Shown in pieces: positions 52,811 to 63,459 of a stretch of DNA of 64,000 bases. Below the pieces are notes generated by a model, which saw only the letters and a list, made by a program, of their open reading frames with translations, was not told where the DNA came from and ran no database searches. Positions within the stretch are counted from its first letter, which is position 1; every line of letters begins with the position of its first letter. Origin of the DNA: Aplectana chamaeleonis. Taxonomy: Eukaryota; Nematoda; Chromadorea; Rhabditida; Cosmocercidae. The position numbers were made by a program, and so were the translations under genes. The stretch is from NCBI GenBank assembly GCA_029168955.1, contig JAPDOI010000693.1, positions 245,807-309,806 on the forward strand, read 5' to 3'.

Positions 52811-54841
52811 CAGGGCTGGGCACACGTCCCGGCAGGGCGATTTTCAATATGCACCCCCCTTAGCTCGGTAATTTTCAGGCACCCACCTATGGGAAATCGA
52901 AATCGGCTGTTTTCCGAGAAGTCGAGCACAACAGTCATGATCTTGACTTCCTTATTTTGATAAACCAGAGTTTAAAAAAAGCACTGAGTAAAGAAAATTC
53001 CGAAAATGTCAACAAAAAAGGTAGTGTAATTTTTAAACTTCCAAACAATCTTATGAAGAAAATTTTTAATAAGAAGGTAGGTTGTGACAAGAAATAAAAC
53101 AATTTTTTATTCATTACAATTCAGCAATTACAAACAAGAGCTACTTTTACTGCAGTAATTAATGTTTTCTATCGAATGTTTTCCTGAACCTATGTATGAA
53201 GGATTAGTCCGTGTTTGATCGTTCTGATGAAGAACTTTTCAGAGTTATTTTGAGTTGTGGAACCATTTAGGGATTGATGAGATGCGTAGGGAGTGGAAAA
53301 CCCGATTTTTATCCACGTAGAATGCCACAATACCTTAGAGGCTCGGCTCGCCGTGCGATATGGTGTGTGTACGCAGCTACACAGAGCACACGGGAGTGGA
53401 CGCGCACACAATATTAATAAAAAAATGTATTTTATTTCAGAACGGAAAAGAGAAAACGATTGAAACCGAAGGAAATTGAAGATGATGAAAATTGTCAACT
53501 CTTTATGTACCTATTTCAGAAATGTAATGTAAACAAACAAAGTTGGAGCAGGGGGTAAGTATTTAGCCGTGACAAGTTTAATTCAAACGAACCTAGTTGA
53601 TCAAAAGTAGCATTAAACATGCGAGCAAAGGATATTGTGGGAAAGAGGAGAATCTGGCAAACAGTTCAGCTTCAACAAGATCGTTTTTTAATGTGATTTA
53701 AGGACCTTAAATCTCGTCCCGGTTTTACCCCGAAAACCGGGACAAAACCGGGACAAAACCGGGACGAGTTTTAAGGTCCTTAAATCACATTGAATATCAA
53801 AGTTTCTGTTACCAAAATGTTTGACATATTCTCCTCTTTCTCCCAATGCTCTTAGTTCTCATGGTTAATGCTGTTTTTAATCAACAAAGTTCATTTGAAT
53901 GAACCTTGCCAAGTCCGAAAAATTCACCCTGCTCCAATTCAGTTCATTTACATTGAATTTCTATAACGGATACATTGAAAGTATCCTATTTCTGCCTTCT
54001 TTCATTTACTCCAGTTTCAATCCTTTTCTCTTCCCCGTTCTGTAATAGAACACATTTTTAATTATTATTGTGCGCGCGTCCACTCCAGAGTGTGCTGTGT
54101 AGCTGCGGACAAACACAATATCGCACGGCAAGCCCAGTCACTCAGGGATTGCGGCATTCAAGCCGGATAAAATTCGGGTTTTTATGTACAGGGTATTTCT
54201 TCAGTAGAAAGATACGATTATTTGCTTCTTTCACTGGAACTTGCAGTTTTCAATTTTTACAGTCGGCTCTCTTCATAAGTCATTCTCATAGACGAAATTC
54301 CATTGGCTAGTTATTATATTGACCGTGATATCTGTATTTTTAGTCTGCCATAATACAGCAGTTCGCCAATCCTTTTCTGAGCGTGAACGATAGCGCGTCT
54401 GAGCGCTGTCTTTGTATCTTCGCTACTAATCGGTAACCAAAAGCGTAATCACTGAACGTTACACCAAAGAAACATTACACCTCATCAATCCTTACTTGCT
54501 ACTAGATAACGGGGTAGTGTTCATTCCTTCATCAAAACAATCAAACACATTATATATGATCTTTTATTCATAGAGTTGTTGATGAGAAGCTTCGACAGCA
54601 ACTATGAATTATTGGGAACACAAACTGCATATCTATCAATAATTTTAATTCTGTAAGTACTTGTCTTAAAAAGCGGAGAAGAAGATATGACGAAGCAGAA
54701 GAGAATCGTGTATTATTTTGCTTCTGAAATTCGACAGAACATCGTTTTTTTTGTTGTCCGGTTTAGGCACCCCCCTTTGCCCTCTCTGTAACGTCCAATA
54801 TGCACCCCCCTAAGGTTAACCGGGACGCTTGCCCAGCCCTG
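52811..54841. mobile_element. hAT-type element with a giant internal hairpin
   Basis: The left terminus CAGGGCTGGGCACACGTCCC and the right terminus GGGACGCTTGCCCAGCCCTG are flanked by CTCACCCT (52803-52810) and CTCACCCC (54842-54849). ATATGCACCCCCCT lies near both ends. The interior (53285-54185) is a large inverted repeat; no transposase is seen. Confidence 0.85.
53285..54185. repeat. Giant inverted repeat with perfect core arms
   Basis: Arms of about 400 bp (53285-53690 and 53791-54185) pair imperfectly. At the core AATGTGATTTAAGGACCTTA (from 53690) has a perfect 22-bp partner at 53770-53791, enclosing three 11-bp copies of AAAACCGGGAC with a partial mirror on the left. The frames on the two strands starting ARPL are the same arm read twice. 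Confidence 0.75.
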
Positions 54842-54849
54842 CTCACCCC

Positions 54850-55670
54850 TGTGGTGTGGATCGCCTCCACATCAGACTGTGGGGATGAAGTTTTGCGAGC
54901 AGCCAGACAGTGGAGGTAGACAGCAGATTTATCGTACCCCACCTGTCAGACTTTTATGTTTAATTGATTTTGTTTTCTACACTTCAGGTCAAATACGTAA
55001 ACTTTCCTGAGAGTCAAAATAGCTAAACATTTTGTAAACAAATTTTTAAGGGGTTTCTAGAGGAACATAGCCCAGCTTATGAATACGCACTTTACAAGAG
55101 GTGGTCCCTTTCTCTTGGTATTGTGAATCTTAACACGTCCAGACCTACAAATTAACGGCTCTAACAAGTTTTGAAAATCGGAAAAATTCATGAGTTCAAC
55201 AAAAATCTGAGGACTTTTGCTCTCATATTAATGGGTTACGAGACGGGGTTTGCTACTCTTCTTCAAAGGCATCGTACGCACTGAAAACCACTCCTCGCTT
55301 TTTAGGTTTGAATAGTTGGCTGGGCCCGCCTGAGAACGTAGGTAGAGTTTGTTGGGTCACCAACGCATTATTGTGAAGATATGGGAGATAAAATGCCTCG
55401 AACTCAGTCTAAAGAGGCCGGCCCTCCGACAGCCATCTGGCATCAACTTCGTTCAGAGCCAGAAGGATAAAAATAAGATTTCTCGTCAAAAATAATCCTG
55501 AGAACTGCATTTCGATCAGGATGGCTATTTTCTTTAGGCAAAAAACAACTAATTAGGATGTAGTTTTCAAAATTGGGCAGTACATACTTTCAATACTTCT
55601 CTCACTTTGAATCAAATTCCAGGTTCCGGCAGAAGTTGAGAGTAACAATCCAAAACACCTAAAAGCCTGT
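54850..55670. other. No recognisable gene; solitary TTAA-element end
   Basis: CAAAGGCATCGTACGCAC near 55266 matches the AGGCATCG-type terminus without a partner. Otherwise short frames only. Confidence 0.4.
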
Positions 55671-55672
55671 AT

Positions 55673-56185
55673 CTAGAAGAGAAAGTTACGCATCTTTTTC
55701 AGATGTTTACATCCTAATTCCAATATAGGAAATCCGGTAAATGGTTTAATGCTTTGAGAATCATACAAGTTAGTCAATTCGGTTACACCTAGCTCAGCTT
55801 GTTGAGCTGAAGGGAAATGAAGCGGAACGCAGCAACAAACTGAATGGCCTTCCAGTAAACGAACCTGCTCCCAAATGGAATTCTTGCGTGGCAGGGAGTC
55901 GTACCCACTTAAGGAGAGGAACAATTCGGACTTCTTACCGCTCGCTAACCTCTGCGCACAGACCTCACAAAAGCTCAGCAGGTGCCAGCTGGTTGCAATT
56001 ATCCGCTCGGCTTTCCAATCGAACTCCAAAGCCGAACCGCATCTTGCCGTTTCCTTTCTGAGAAGAACATTAATTAGAGCGCGGTCAAGGGTAGGGACCT
56101 CCTTATATTTTTCCCTTAGTTTTCGACGGAGTCGTAAGCTTTGCGTATTTTTGGAGCTCCGCAAAGAAAAATCACGACAAACCAC
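55673..56185 (-). other. Unassigned 170-codon open frame
   Basis: This is the longest frame in the window not explained by a repeat. It is open stop-to-stop on the minus strand (preceding TAA at 56186-56188, first codon GTG, so no start is supported). Composition looks protein-like: basic N-terminal part (SLRLRRKLREKYKEVPTLD), a Cys-containing middle (LLSFCEVCAQR; HSVCCCVPLHF) and a basic end (KHLKKMRNFLF). No family is recognised and no clear splice sites bound it. It could be an exon or a domesticated/decayed transposon frame. Confidence 0.25.
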
Positions 56186-56537
56186 TTAGATGCATAGATT
56201 GAACAAGGTGAACATTTAGTACCACAGAGGAGCAATGAGGACGTCTCATAAACAACAGGAGAAGTCGTTGTTAGCAATCCAACCTGATTTTGTGATCAGA
56301 CGTCAGCAGAAAATGGTACAGCTGTCAATTGTGCAGCAGTCTTTAGTTTAAACCGGAAGGAACAGTTTTCTTTGCCGCTTTCCGCCAAGCACGTCGCGTG
56401 TATTCGACCGCACTCATCTGAGAGTTCGATCTTTTCCTTTATTCGGTCTAAGAACTCGTAAGATTGATTTAGCTCTGACTTTATCGCTGTTGAAAGAACA
56501 ACAAATTTTCTGAAACGTGCATGCTTGGAGTTCTTAA

Positions 56538-56996
56538 AGGCACAGTCCAATCTCAGGGACGAATTCTGATATTTCCACATAATTGTGAAGTAGACCCACC
56601 CTATGTAGCACCTGCCAAAACTCCTCCAAATAAGCGAGATATAGGAGGAAGCCACCCTCATCTGTAAGCCACTTTGGCACGCCCCTTTTACGATCTTTCG
56701 AGCTCAACAGTGGCTAGATGAGCGATGGTTTCCGATCAAAAGCCCCGTTCTTTCCTTCAATCTCAACTTCTTTCTTTACTCAGGTCAGCTAGCATACATA
56801 CATTGGCTGCAAAAGGCGGAAGTTACAAGCCTCGGACAACTCGTCCACCATGCTTCCGTAGCTCAATTTTCGAGGGGCCATAACTTCGTTCCTAGGGGGT
56901 CTTGTTCGATTCCAGAGACATTGTTGGAATCAGCGTGGGACCGTTTTCAAGATAGTCAGGAAAACAGAAAATCGATTCTGAGGTTGGACTGTGCCT
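56538..56996. mobile_element. TTAA-flanked element, AGGCACAG ends, mosaic interior
   Basis: The ends AGGCACAGTCCAATCTCAG and GAGGTTGGACTGTGCCT are flanked by TTAA (56534-56537, 56997-57000). The left interior matches the AGGCACAG subfamily (AATAAGCGAGATATA). The right interior (56710-56960) matches the AGGCAGTG subfamily (GACAACTCGTCCACCATG, TTTCAAGATAG). The element is a mosaic of two subfamilies. Confidence 0.8.
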
Positions 56997-57000
56997 TTAA

Positions 57001-57534
57001 AGGCAGTGGTCGCGATCAAATACGCTTGTCGTCTTTTCCTCTCTACACCCTTTTCTGGGTCTCGAGTAGTAGGACCTATTAAACAAATCGCGAAAAAACC
57101 ACTGTTTTGAGCCAAATTTGAAGCCTGAACTTTCCTGTCATTTGATGGTGGACGAGCCCACGCCACATCATCAGCATCGACCTCTTCTATCAAGAACATC
57201 AGCTGGCTTGAAATTGAATTTCAATATATTTATGTACTCATCTAGTCAAAAACATCGACCGAAGCGCTTGCTTTCTTTGTTCAACTGTTTTGGTTATGTA
57301 AATTTTGCATTTATTTCGTCCTCTTAATGTCGATGATTTTTGACTGCTCGGCATGAGACTGCGATCTTTTTTGGCGACGCTGTGCACGTGTGCACAAACT
57401 GGCATCTTTGGGCCTTAGAAACTCTTATTCTAGTCCGTTTTTCACCGCTCTACCTTCCCAGTTTTTCAGCTGTTTTTGATCTAAGCTGATTTTTGTAGAT
57501 TTTTCCATGACGTTTTTCATCGTGACCACTGCCT
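57001..57534. mobile_element. TTAA-flanked element, AGGCAGTGGTC subfamily, sharing its TTAA with the neighbour
   Basis: The ends AGGCAGTGGTCGCGATCA and CATCGTGACCACTGCCT are flanked by TTAA. The left one (56997-57000) is also the right TTAA of the preceding element. The other is 57535-57538. It is an inverted relative of 41602-42150. Confidence 0.8.
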
Positions 57535-57539
57535 TTAAT

Positions 57540-57800
57540 AATTGAGCTTCAATTCTTCAGATGTAGTGCCCTGTTGATGCCACTTCTTCCGATTAGAAAA
57601 AAAAACTGTTGATTGAGCCTCACACCTGTAGCTCATTTTCCCTTTGATATCAGACGGAATTCAACGTCAGACCTTCACATGGGTAGAGTCTCCTTGTTAT
57701 AGAAAGTTCCAAGTCAGCACTGGAAACGCCCTGTCAAGTTTCAAAAAAGCACCTATTGGGGTTCCCACCTTTGCTGTGTAATCACACATACTTTTTGACA
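57540..57800. other. No recognisable gene
   Basis: Short frames only. Confidence 0.35.
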
Positions 57801-57814
57801 TCTGTGAATACTTC

Positions 57815-58045
57815 AGCTCTCTCAGATACTCATTGGGTCCGACCGGAGGTTTATCTCTGATCGGACCCCTTTCCGTTCTTGCCCCTCACTTTTTCCAACT
57901 CAGACGACGTGGGAGAAAGTAAAGTTTATTCTCCCCCCCCATGTCGTCTCACTTGGGACTACGTGGAGGAACAATGCTAAAGGGTCCGACCCGACAGAAA
58001 TCTGGGGACGGACCCCGTTCGAGCTGGGGTCAGACCCGGCGAATG
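57815..58045. repeat. GGGTCCGACC-motif cluster with internal hairpin
   Basis: GGTCCGACC/GATCGGACCCC-type words occur five or more times. ACGACGTGGGAGAA and TTCTCCCCCCCATGTCGT (57903-57952) form an imperfect hairpin. Confidence 0.45.
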
Positions 58046-58626
58046 TCTGAGCTACCACAGTACATAAAAATGAGTAAAGTGTGAGAATTTCGCTGATGAT
58101 ATCAAGAGCTACAAAAAGGTGTCAACGCTGGCCAAAGAGAGTGTTATTATTGTTCGCAACGACTAGTCTAAAAACTTCTCTGTTCTATGCTCAAAAAAGT
58201 GGCGTTCTTCAGTAATCTCAAATAAAATTCATATTATACTGTCTGTGATTGCCCATTGGCTCAAATAGGAGAAACACAAAATCGCCCGTTGGCTTTGGCA
58301 CTTCCGCGGCATTATTTTCCGAAGCAAAAACGAAACGTTCTTCTACAATTTCACTCTAACTTTTTAGCCAGGGTAGTGTGCTCCACATTTCTGAAATCAG
58401 CAATGAGAGCTCTTCCTTTCGCCAAATGGGTCCATTTAGACCAGTTAGGTCATGAAAAGTTACAATCAAGCAGGCGAAATCGATTTTCAAGACTTGCTGA
58501 AACTGAAATTCAGCCTTTCCTATTTAAAGCTCTTCCTGTTTCCAGCCGCTTCCAGAGGTGCGGAGCGCGTATAATTCACTAGTTGATTACACACACGCCG
58601 CTGCACGGCGTACTTGTGGAATTTAA

Positions 58627-58986
58627 GCCATTGTTATACCCCACTACAGGCCTGTCGCGGTCGCAGAGCACTGCTACGTCGCTGTCGCTTGAGGACAGCC
58701 GTCGCTGTCGCTCACAGCCAAGAAACACCCGGCACGATGCCGGATTTGGCTAGTTCGCTGTCGCTGACACCCGTAGCAGTGCACTGCACTGCGGAGGACA
58801 GCCGCGACCGATTACCGCACGGTTTCCACATTTCCGGCATAACAGCCCCTTTCGAGCCAGCGACCGCGACAGGTGCTGCAAACTGTTCCTGCGACAGCAT
58901 TTTTCTACTGGCGGGCCTGATCCCGGCACGATTCGTAACAGTTTACCGCAACTGTCGCGGTCGCAAATTTTTGGTATAACAATGGC
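58627..58986. mobile_element. Miniature element with GCCATTGTTATACC ends, copy 2
   Basis: The ends GCCATTGTTATACC and GGTATAACAATGGC are perfect. GTCGCGGTCGCA is repeated at both sides. The interior has several TCGCTGTCGCT palindromic words. It matches 19104-19490 without the nested insertion. The 121-residue frame across it is not supported as a gene. Confidence 0.75.
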
Positions 58987-59419
58987 CTTGGGTGTCGATT
59001 TCAGTCCCGCCGCTGAAAGGAGCGGCACGGCGTGCCGCGCCGCAGAAGTATTTTCGCCGATCTTCAAATGCTATGAACGGGCCTCGGCAAACTGGAGCGG
59101 CAACGCGCTTTTGCGTATTACGTACAGGGCTATGCACCTGACATCTTAATATCGAATTAAGTAATTGTAATATTCAGATTGGCCGAGTTGAAACTGGATT
59201 TTATTTCACCGCGGCTTGAGTCAGGTTCACTGTTTAACTTAAGAAAGCAATTTACCAGTTTTTAACATGGAACAGTTGGCGAACACAGCTACTTCAAAAC
59301 TCGAGGATTCTCTCCTGAAAATTAATCCCCAGATCCAATTTCACCCCTTCCATTTTCTTGTATTCATTTTTGGAGTAAAATACGATTAAAAAGTTTTACC
59401 ATACGTATTCACGAGACCT

Positions 59420-60150
59420 GGCTGGGATCGAATCGAAAATTTATTCGAATAATGTTCGAACTATTTGAATATTTGATTCATTTGGGAGCCTCAAACTCTT
59501 TTTTTATTCATTCGGCAATTTGGATTTTTAGCTTTCTTGGGTATTCGGTTCGATCGGAAAATGAAAAAAAATTGTTATGGAGTGATCGATTCTTCCGGGA
59601 TTCTGCTGTCTAGTCGGTTTTTCGTATTTATTCCCGAATAATTAGCAAGTTCTAATTTTTATTTTAACTTGAGACGAATTCCCCGAGGATTCGAACGGAA
59701 TAGGAAACAAGTTTTCAAAAGTTTTCATTCATTCGAAAAAAAATTGAGAGTCCTCATTCAAGTTTGTTATTTTATTCCACATATAAGAAAATGCGTTATT
59801 CGACTAAATTCATCCACTTGGAATTTTTAAAAAACGTCTGATTCGAATACATTTATTCATTTCGTGGTTTTATAATAGAACAAGCTTTATTCAAAAAGTT
59901 TATCAACTCGAATTTTTGGCATAAGTTTTTGTCAGAATTATTCATTCATTCGGCGTATTCTAAAAACATGGTACTCGAAATATTATAATTTATCATTATA
60001 CTTATGATGGTTACCTTTTTGAAAATTAGTCATTCATAGAAGATCTGCTTTCAGTTGAGAATAAGTTGTTCGATAGGAAATATAGAAGGGCGTTGTTCAA
60101 AAGTTAGGTGAGAAAATTCGGATTCGGAGTTTAGTAAAAAAAAATTAAGC
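59420..60150. repeat. AT-rich region dense in ATTCG/CGAAT words
   Basis: ATTCG, TTCGAA and CGAAT words recur about every 20-40 bp. The style matches the cleaner arrays at 60655-60990 and 32515-32650/33640-33835. It may be the decayed left array of one element spanning to about 61000, interrupted by the element at 60280-60548. Confidence 0.4.
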
Positions 60151-60279
60151 ACTCGAATTGGTGTCGAAAAAGTCAAAACTCATCAAAAATCAAGTTTCGC
60201 GAGCTCAAAACTCTACGTGTAGAAGCGACCTTGATGTTAGTACACAGTAAAACAGACATGCACCTGATAAACATGTATA

Positions 60280-60548
60280 ATGTGCTTCTCTGGGCCAAGT
60301 TCCGGTCCGCGATTGCGTCTAGACACGCTTTGCGGCCGCAGTAAGTCGAGTTTCCAGCGCCAAAGCCGACTCGATATGGCTTTTTTATACAGTTTTCTCC
60401 AATTCTGTTTAGTTTCCAGTTTCTAAAACCCACCTAGAGTCAACAGATCGGCGACTGCGAAACTGGAAACTCTTCCGACTTGAAAGCGCGCTGCCGCGAA
60501 GCGTGTCGAGACGCTACTGCGGACCGGAATTCGGCCCAGAGAAGCACT
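60280..60548. mobile_element. Miniature element, copy 2 of the 51167-51445 family
   Basis: The ends ATGTGCTTCTCTGGGCC and GGCCCAGAGAAGCACT, with shared blocks CGGTCCGCGATTGCGTCT and ACACGCTTTGCGGCCGC. Left TA at 60278-60279; the right flank is TG, probably a mutated TA. Confidence 0.7.
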
Positions 60549-60654
60549 TGATCATTCAATCATGAAAAGCTGGCTCGACCTTCTGTTTTCGACGCAAATC
60601 TTCGCCGCACCGCTCGGGGTTGAAAAGCGGCGCCGCCTGACCACTAGAGTATAT

Positions 60655-60990
60655 CAAACGAATAAAAATTTTCGAATATTCGAATAAACGAATAATTCGA
60701 AAAATTTGCTCTCTCGAATACTCGAATAAACGAATAATTCGGAAAATTGACTTCTCCGAATATTCGAATAAACGAATTATTCGAAAAATTTACTTCTCCG
60801 AATATTCGAATAAACGAATTTTTCGAAAAAATAACTTCTCCGAATATTCGAATAAACGAATTATTCGAAAAATAGACCTCTCCGAATATTCGAATAAACG
60901 AATTATTCGAAAATTTGACTCTTCCGAATAATCGAATTATTCGAATGATTCGAATACGAATAATTCGAATATTCGGCCAAAATCGCGAGT
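60655..60990. repeat. ~44-bp minisatellite (about 7 units)
   Basis: Units of the form CGAATATTCGAATAAACG, then AATTATTCGAAAAAT and ACTTCTC, repeat with few changes. The spacers are part of the unit rather than unique, so this is not a CRISPR-like array. Confidence 0.75.
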
Positions 60991-61259
60991 ATTCGAATAA
61001 GAAGTACGGACCGAGTACGCATAATCAAACCACCGTTCGCGGCAGTACCAACTTTCTTGACCTATTTTTGTATAGTATTATATAGGTCAAATCTATGCCA
61101 ATGTACTTTCACACGAAAAATGCATTCCACATTATATCATGAGAGTATTCAAACTAACATTTACCACTGTCTATGGGTAGTTGTTAAACCACGAGATCAA
61201 GGTCCCTGGGTATTCTAAACAATATCTACCAACAATATCCGAATTTCCAATCAGTTCGG

Positions 61260-61449
61260 GGTGCTGCATATCTTAGCGGGGGGGGCACTATTGTATCGCA
61301 CCGGGCCACGCCCATTTTTCCGTGCCGTAAACACTCTGATTTGTGCGGGGAGGGTAACCCCAGTAGGTGTTCAAATTCAGTGCGGCACGATAAAATGGGC
61401 GGGGCCAAGTGCACCCAGACAAAGTGGCCCCCACCCCTAAGATAGCACC
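61260..61449. mobile_element. 190-bp miniature element, copy 2 of the 7359-7749 family
   Basis: GGTGCTGCATATCTTAG and CTAAGATAGCACC are inverted ends. Inner blocks GGCCACGCCCAT and ATGGGCGGGGCCAAGTGCA are as in copy 1. A run of eight G follows the left end. Confidence 0.7.
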
Positions 61450-61737
61450 TAGTTTGCTTGGAGACATTTCACCTCTGGACCGCAAAATATAAGGTGAATG
61501 TTGAATAGGAACTGGCTCAAAGCTGCAGCGATTGACCTAAATTCATGGCAATAAATAATACTCTGTAGCCGCGTCCGGTAGCCGTTTCTGGAACATCGCT
61601 CGAGATTGTTTGGGACATAATCCATCAGATGAAAAACAGTATCTGTCACGTCTGCCCACAAATTCGGTGCTGAGCGAGATAGTCCACCATTAGGTTTCTG
61701 ACTATCTCATCATTCCATAGTATTAAAGGAGAGTGGT

Positions 61738-63358
61738 GTCCGTCCGTCCGTCTGTCCGTCCGTCCGTCCGTCCGTCCGTCTGCTCCGTCCGTCCGTCCGT
61801 CCGTCCGTCCGTCCGTCCGTCCGTCCGTCCGTCCGTCCATCCGTCCGTCCGTCCGTCCGTCTGTGCGTCCGTCCGTCCGTCCGTCCGTCCGTCTGTCCGT
61901 CCGTCCGTCCGTCCGTCCGTCCGTCCGTCCGTCCGTCCGTCCGTTCGTCCGTCCGTCTGTCCGTCTGTTCGTCCGTTCGTCTGTCTGTCCGTCCGTCTGT
62001 CTGTTCGTCTGCCGTCGTCTGTTCAGTCCGTCTGCTCCGTCTGTCCGTCCGTTCGTCTGTCTCCGTCCGTTCGTTCCGTCCGTCCGTCCGTTCGTCCGTC
62101 CGTCCGTCCGTCTGTCCGTCCGATCTGTCCGTCCGTCCGTCCGTCTGTTCGTTCGTCCGTCTGTTCGTCTCCGTCTGTCCGTCTGTTCGTCCGTCTGTCC
62201 GTCCGTCTGTCCGTCTGCTCCGTCCGTTCGTCCATGGGTTCGTTCGTCTGTCCGTCCGTTCCGTCCGTCTGTCTGTCCGTTCGTCTGCCTTCCGTTCGTT
62301 CGTCCGTCTGTTCCGTTCGTCTGTCTGTCCTGTCCGTCTGTTCGTTGTTCGTCCGTCCGTTCGTCTGTCTGTCTGTTCAAGGTTCGTCTGTCCGTCCGTC
62401 CGTCCGTCCGTTCGTTCGTTCGTCCGTTCATCTGTTCGTCTGTCTGTCCGTCCATCCGTCTGTCCGTCTGTCCGTCTGTCTGTCTGTCCGTCTGTCCGTC
62501 CGTCTGTCCGTCCGTCCGTTCGTCTGTCTGTTCGTTCGTTCGTCCGTCCGTCCGTCGTCCGTTCGTCTGTCTGTCCGTCCGTTCCGTCCGTCTGTCTGTC
62601 GCGGTTCGTCCGTCCGTTCGTCCGTCCGTCCGTTCCGTCCGTTCGTCTGTCTGTCTGTTCGTCCGTCGTTCGTCCGTCCGTCCGTCCGTCCGTCTGTCTG
62701 TTCGTTCGTTCGTCTGTCTGTCCGTCCGTCTGTTCGTCTGTTCTGTCCGTCTCCGTCCGTCCGTTCGTCAAATCCGTCCTGTCTGTCCGTCTGTTCGTTC
62801 GTCCGTCCGTCCGTCCGTCTGTCCCGTCTGCTTCGTCTGTCCGTTCGTTCGTCTGTTCGTCCGTCCGTCTGTCTGTTCGTCTGTCCGTTCGTTCGTTCGT
62901 CCGTCTGTCCGTCCGTTCGTCTGCTCCGTCTGTCCGTCTGTCCGTCCGTGTTCGTTCCGTCTGTCCGTCTGTCCGTCCGTCTGTTCCGTGCTGTCTGCGT
63001 CCGTGCGTCTGTGTGCGTGTGTCCGTCTGTCTGTCCGTTCATCCGTCCGTCCGTCCGTCCGTCCGTGCGTCCGTGTGTCTGTGCGTTCGTCGTCTGTCCG
63101 TCCGTCCGTCTGTTCCGTCTGTCCGTCCGTCCGTCTGTCGTCCGTCCGTCTGTTCGTTCGTCCGTCCGTCTGTCCGTCCGTCCGTCTGTCTGTTTGTGTC
63201 TGTGTGTCTGTGTGTGTCTGTGCGTCCGTGTGTCTGTCTGTCCGTCTGTCCGTCCGTCCGTCCGTCTGTCCGTCCGTCCTTTTTCCGTCCGTCCGTCCGT
63301 CCGTCCGTCCGTCCGTCCGTCTGTCCGTCCTGTCCGTCCGTCCGTCCGTCCGTCTGTC

Positions 63359-63385
<27 letters not shown>
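61738..63385. repeat. CCGT tetranucleotide repeat tract (~1.65 kb)
   Basis: Nearly pure CCGT units occur at 61738-61960 and 63250-63355, with a degenerate middle rich in CTGT and TCGT variants, and TCAG units at the right edge (63355-63382). A 4-nt unit in a 3-nt code cycles Pro-Ser-Val-Arg on one strand and Thr-Asp-Gly-Arg on the other. This explains the 353-579-residue open frames; they are not genes. Confidence 0.95.
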
Positions 63386-63389
<4 letters not shown>

Positions 63390-63458
63390 TTACGGTGTGC
63401 ATTCTGTAATTGCAGACTTTTCTGTTTTACAAGGGTTAAGCCCGAAACAACCGAACAG
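63386..63458. other. Unique junction between two tandem arrays
   Basis: About 70 bp of non-repetitive sequence separates the CCGT tract from the 42-bp repeat. Confidence 0.5.
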
Positions 63459-63459
63459 G

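Noticed and set aside
60655..60990. CRISPR-like array
   Set aside because: The whole unit, including the supposed spacers, is repeated, the genome is eukaryotic and there are no cas genes. The same applies to arrays at 17395-17515, 19845-20060 and 32515-32650.
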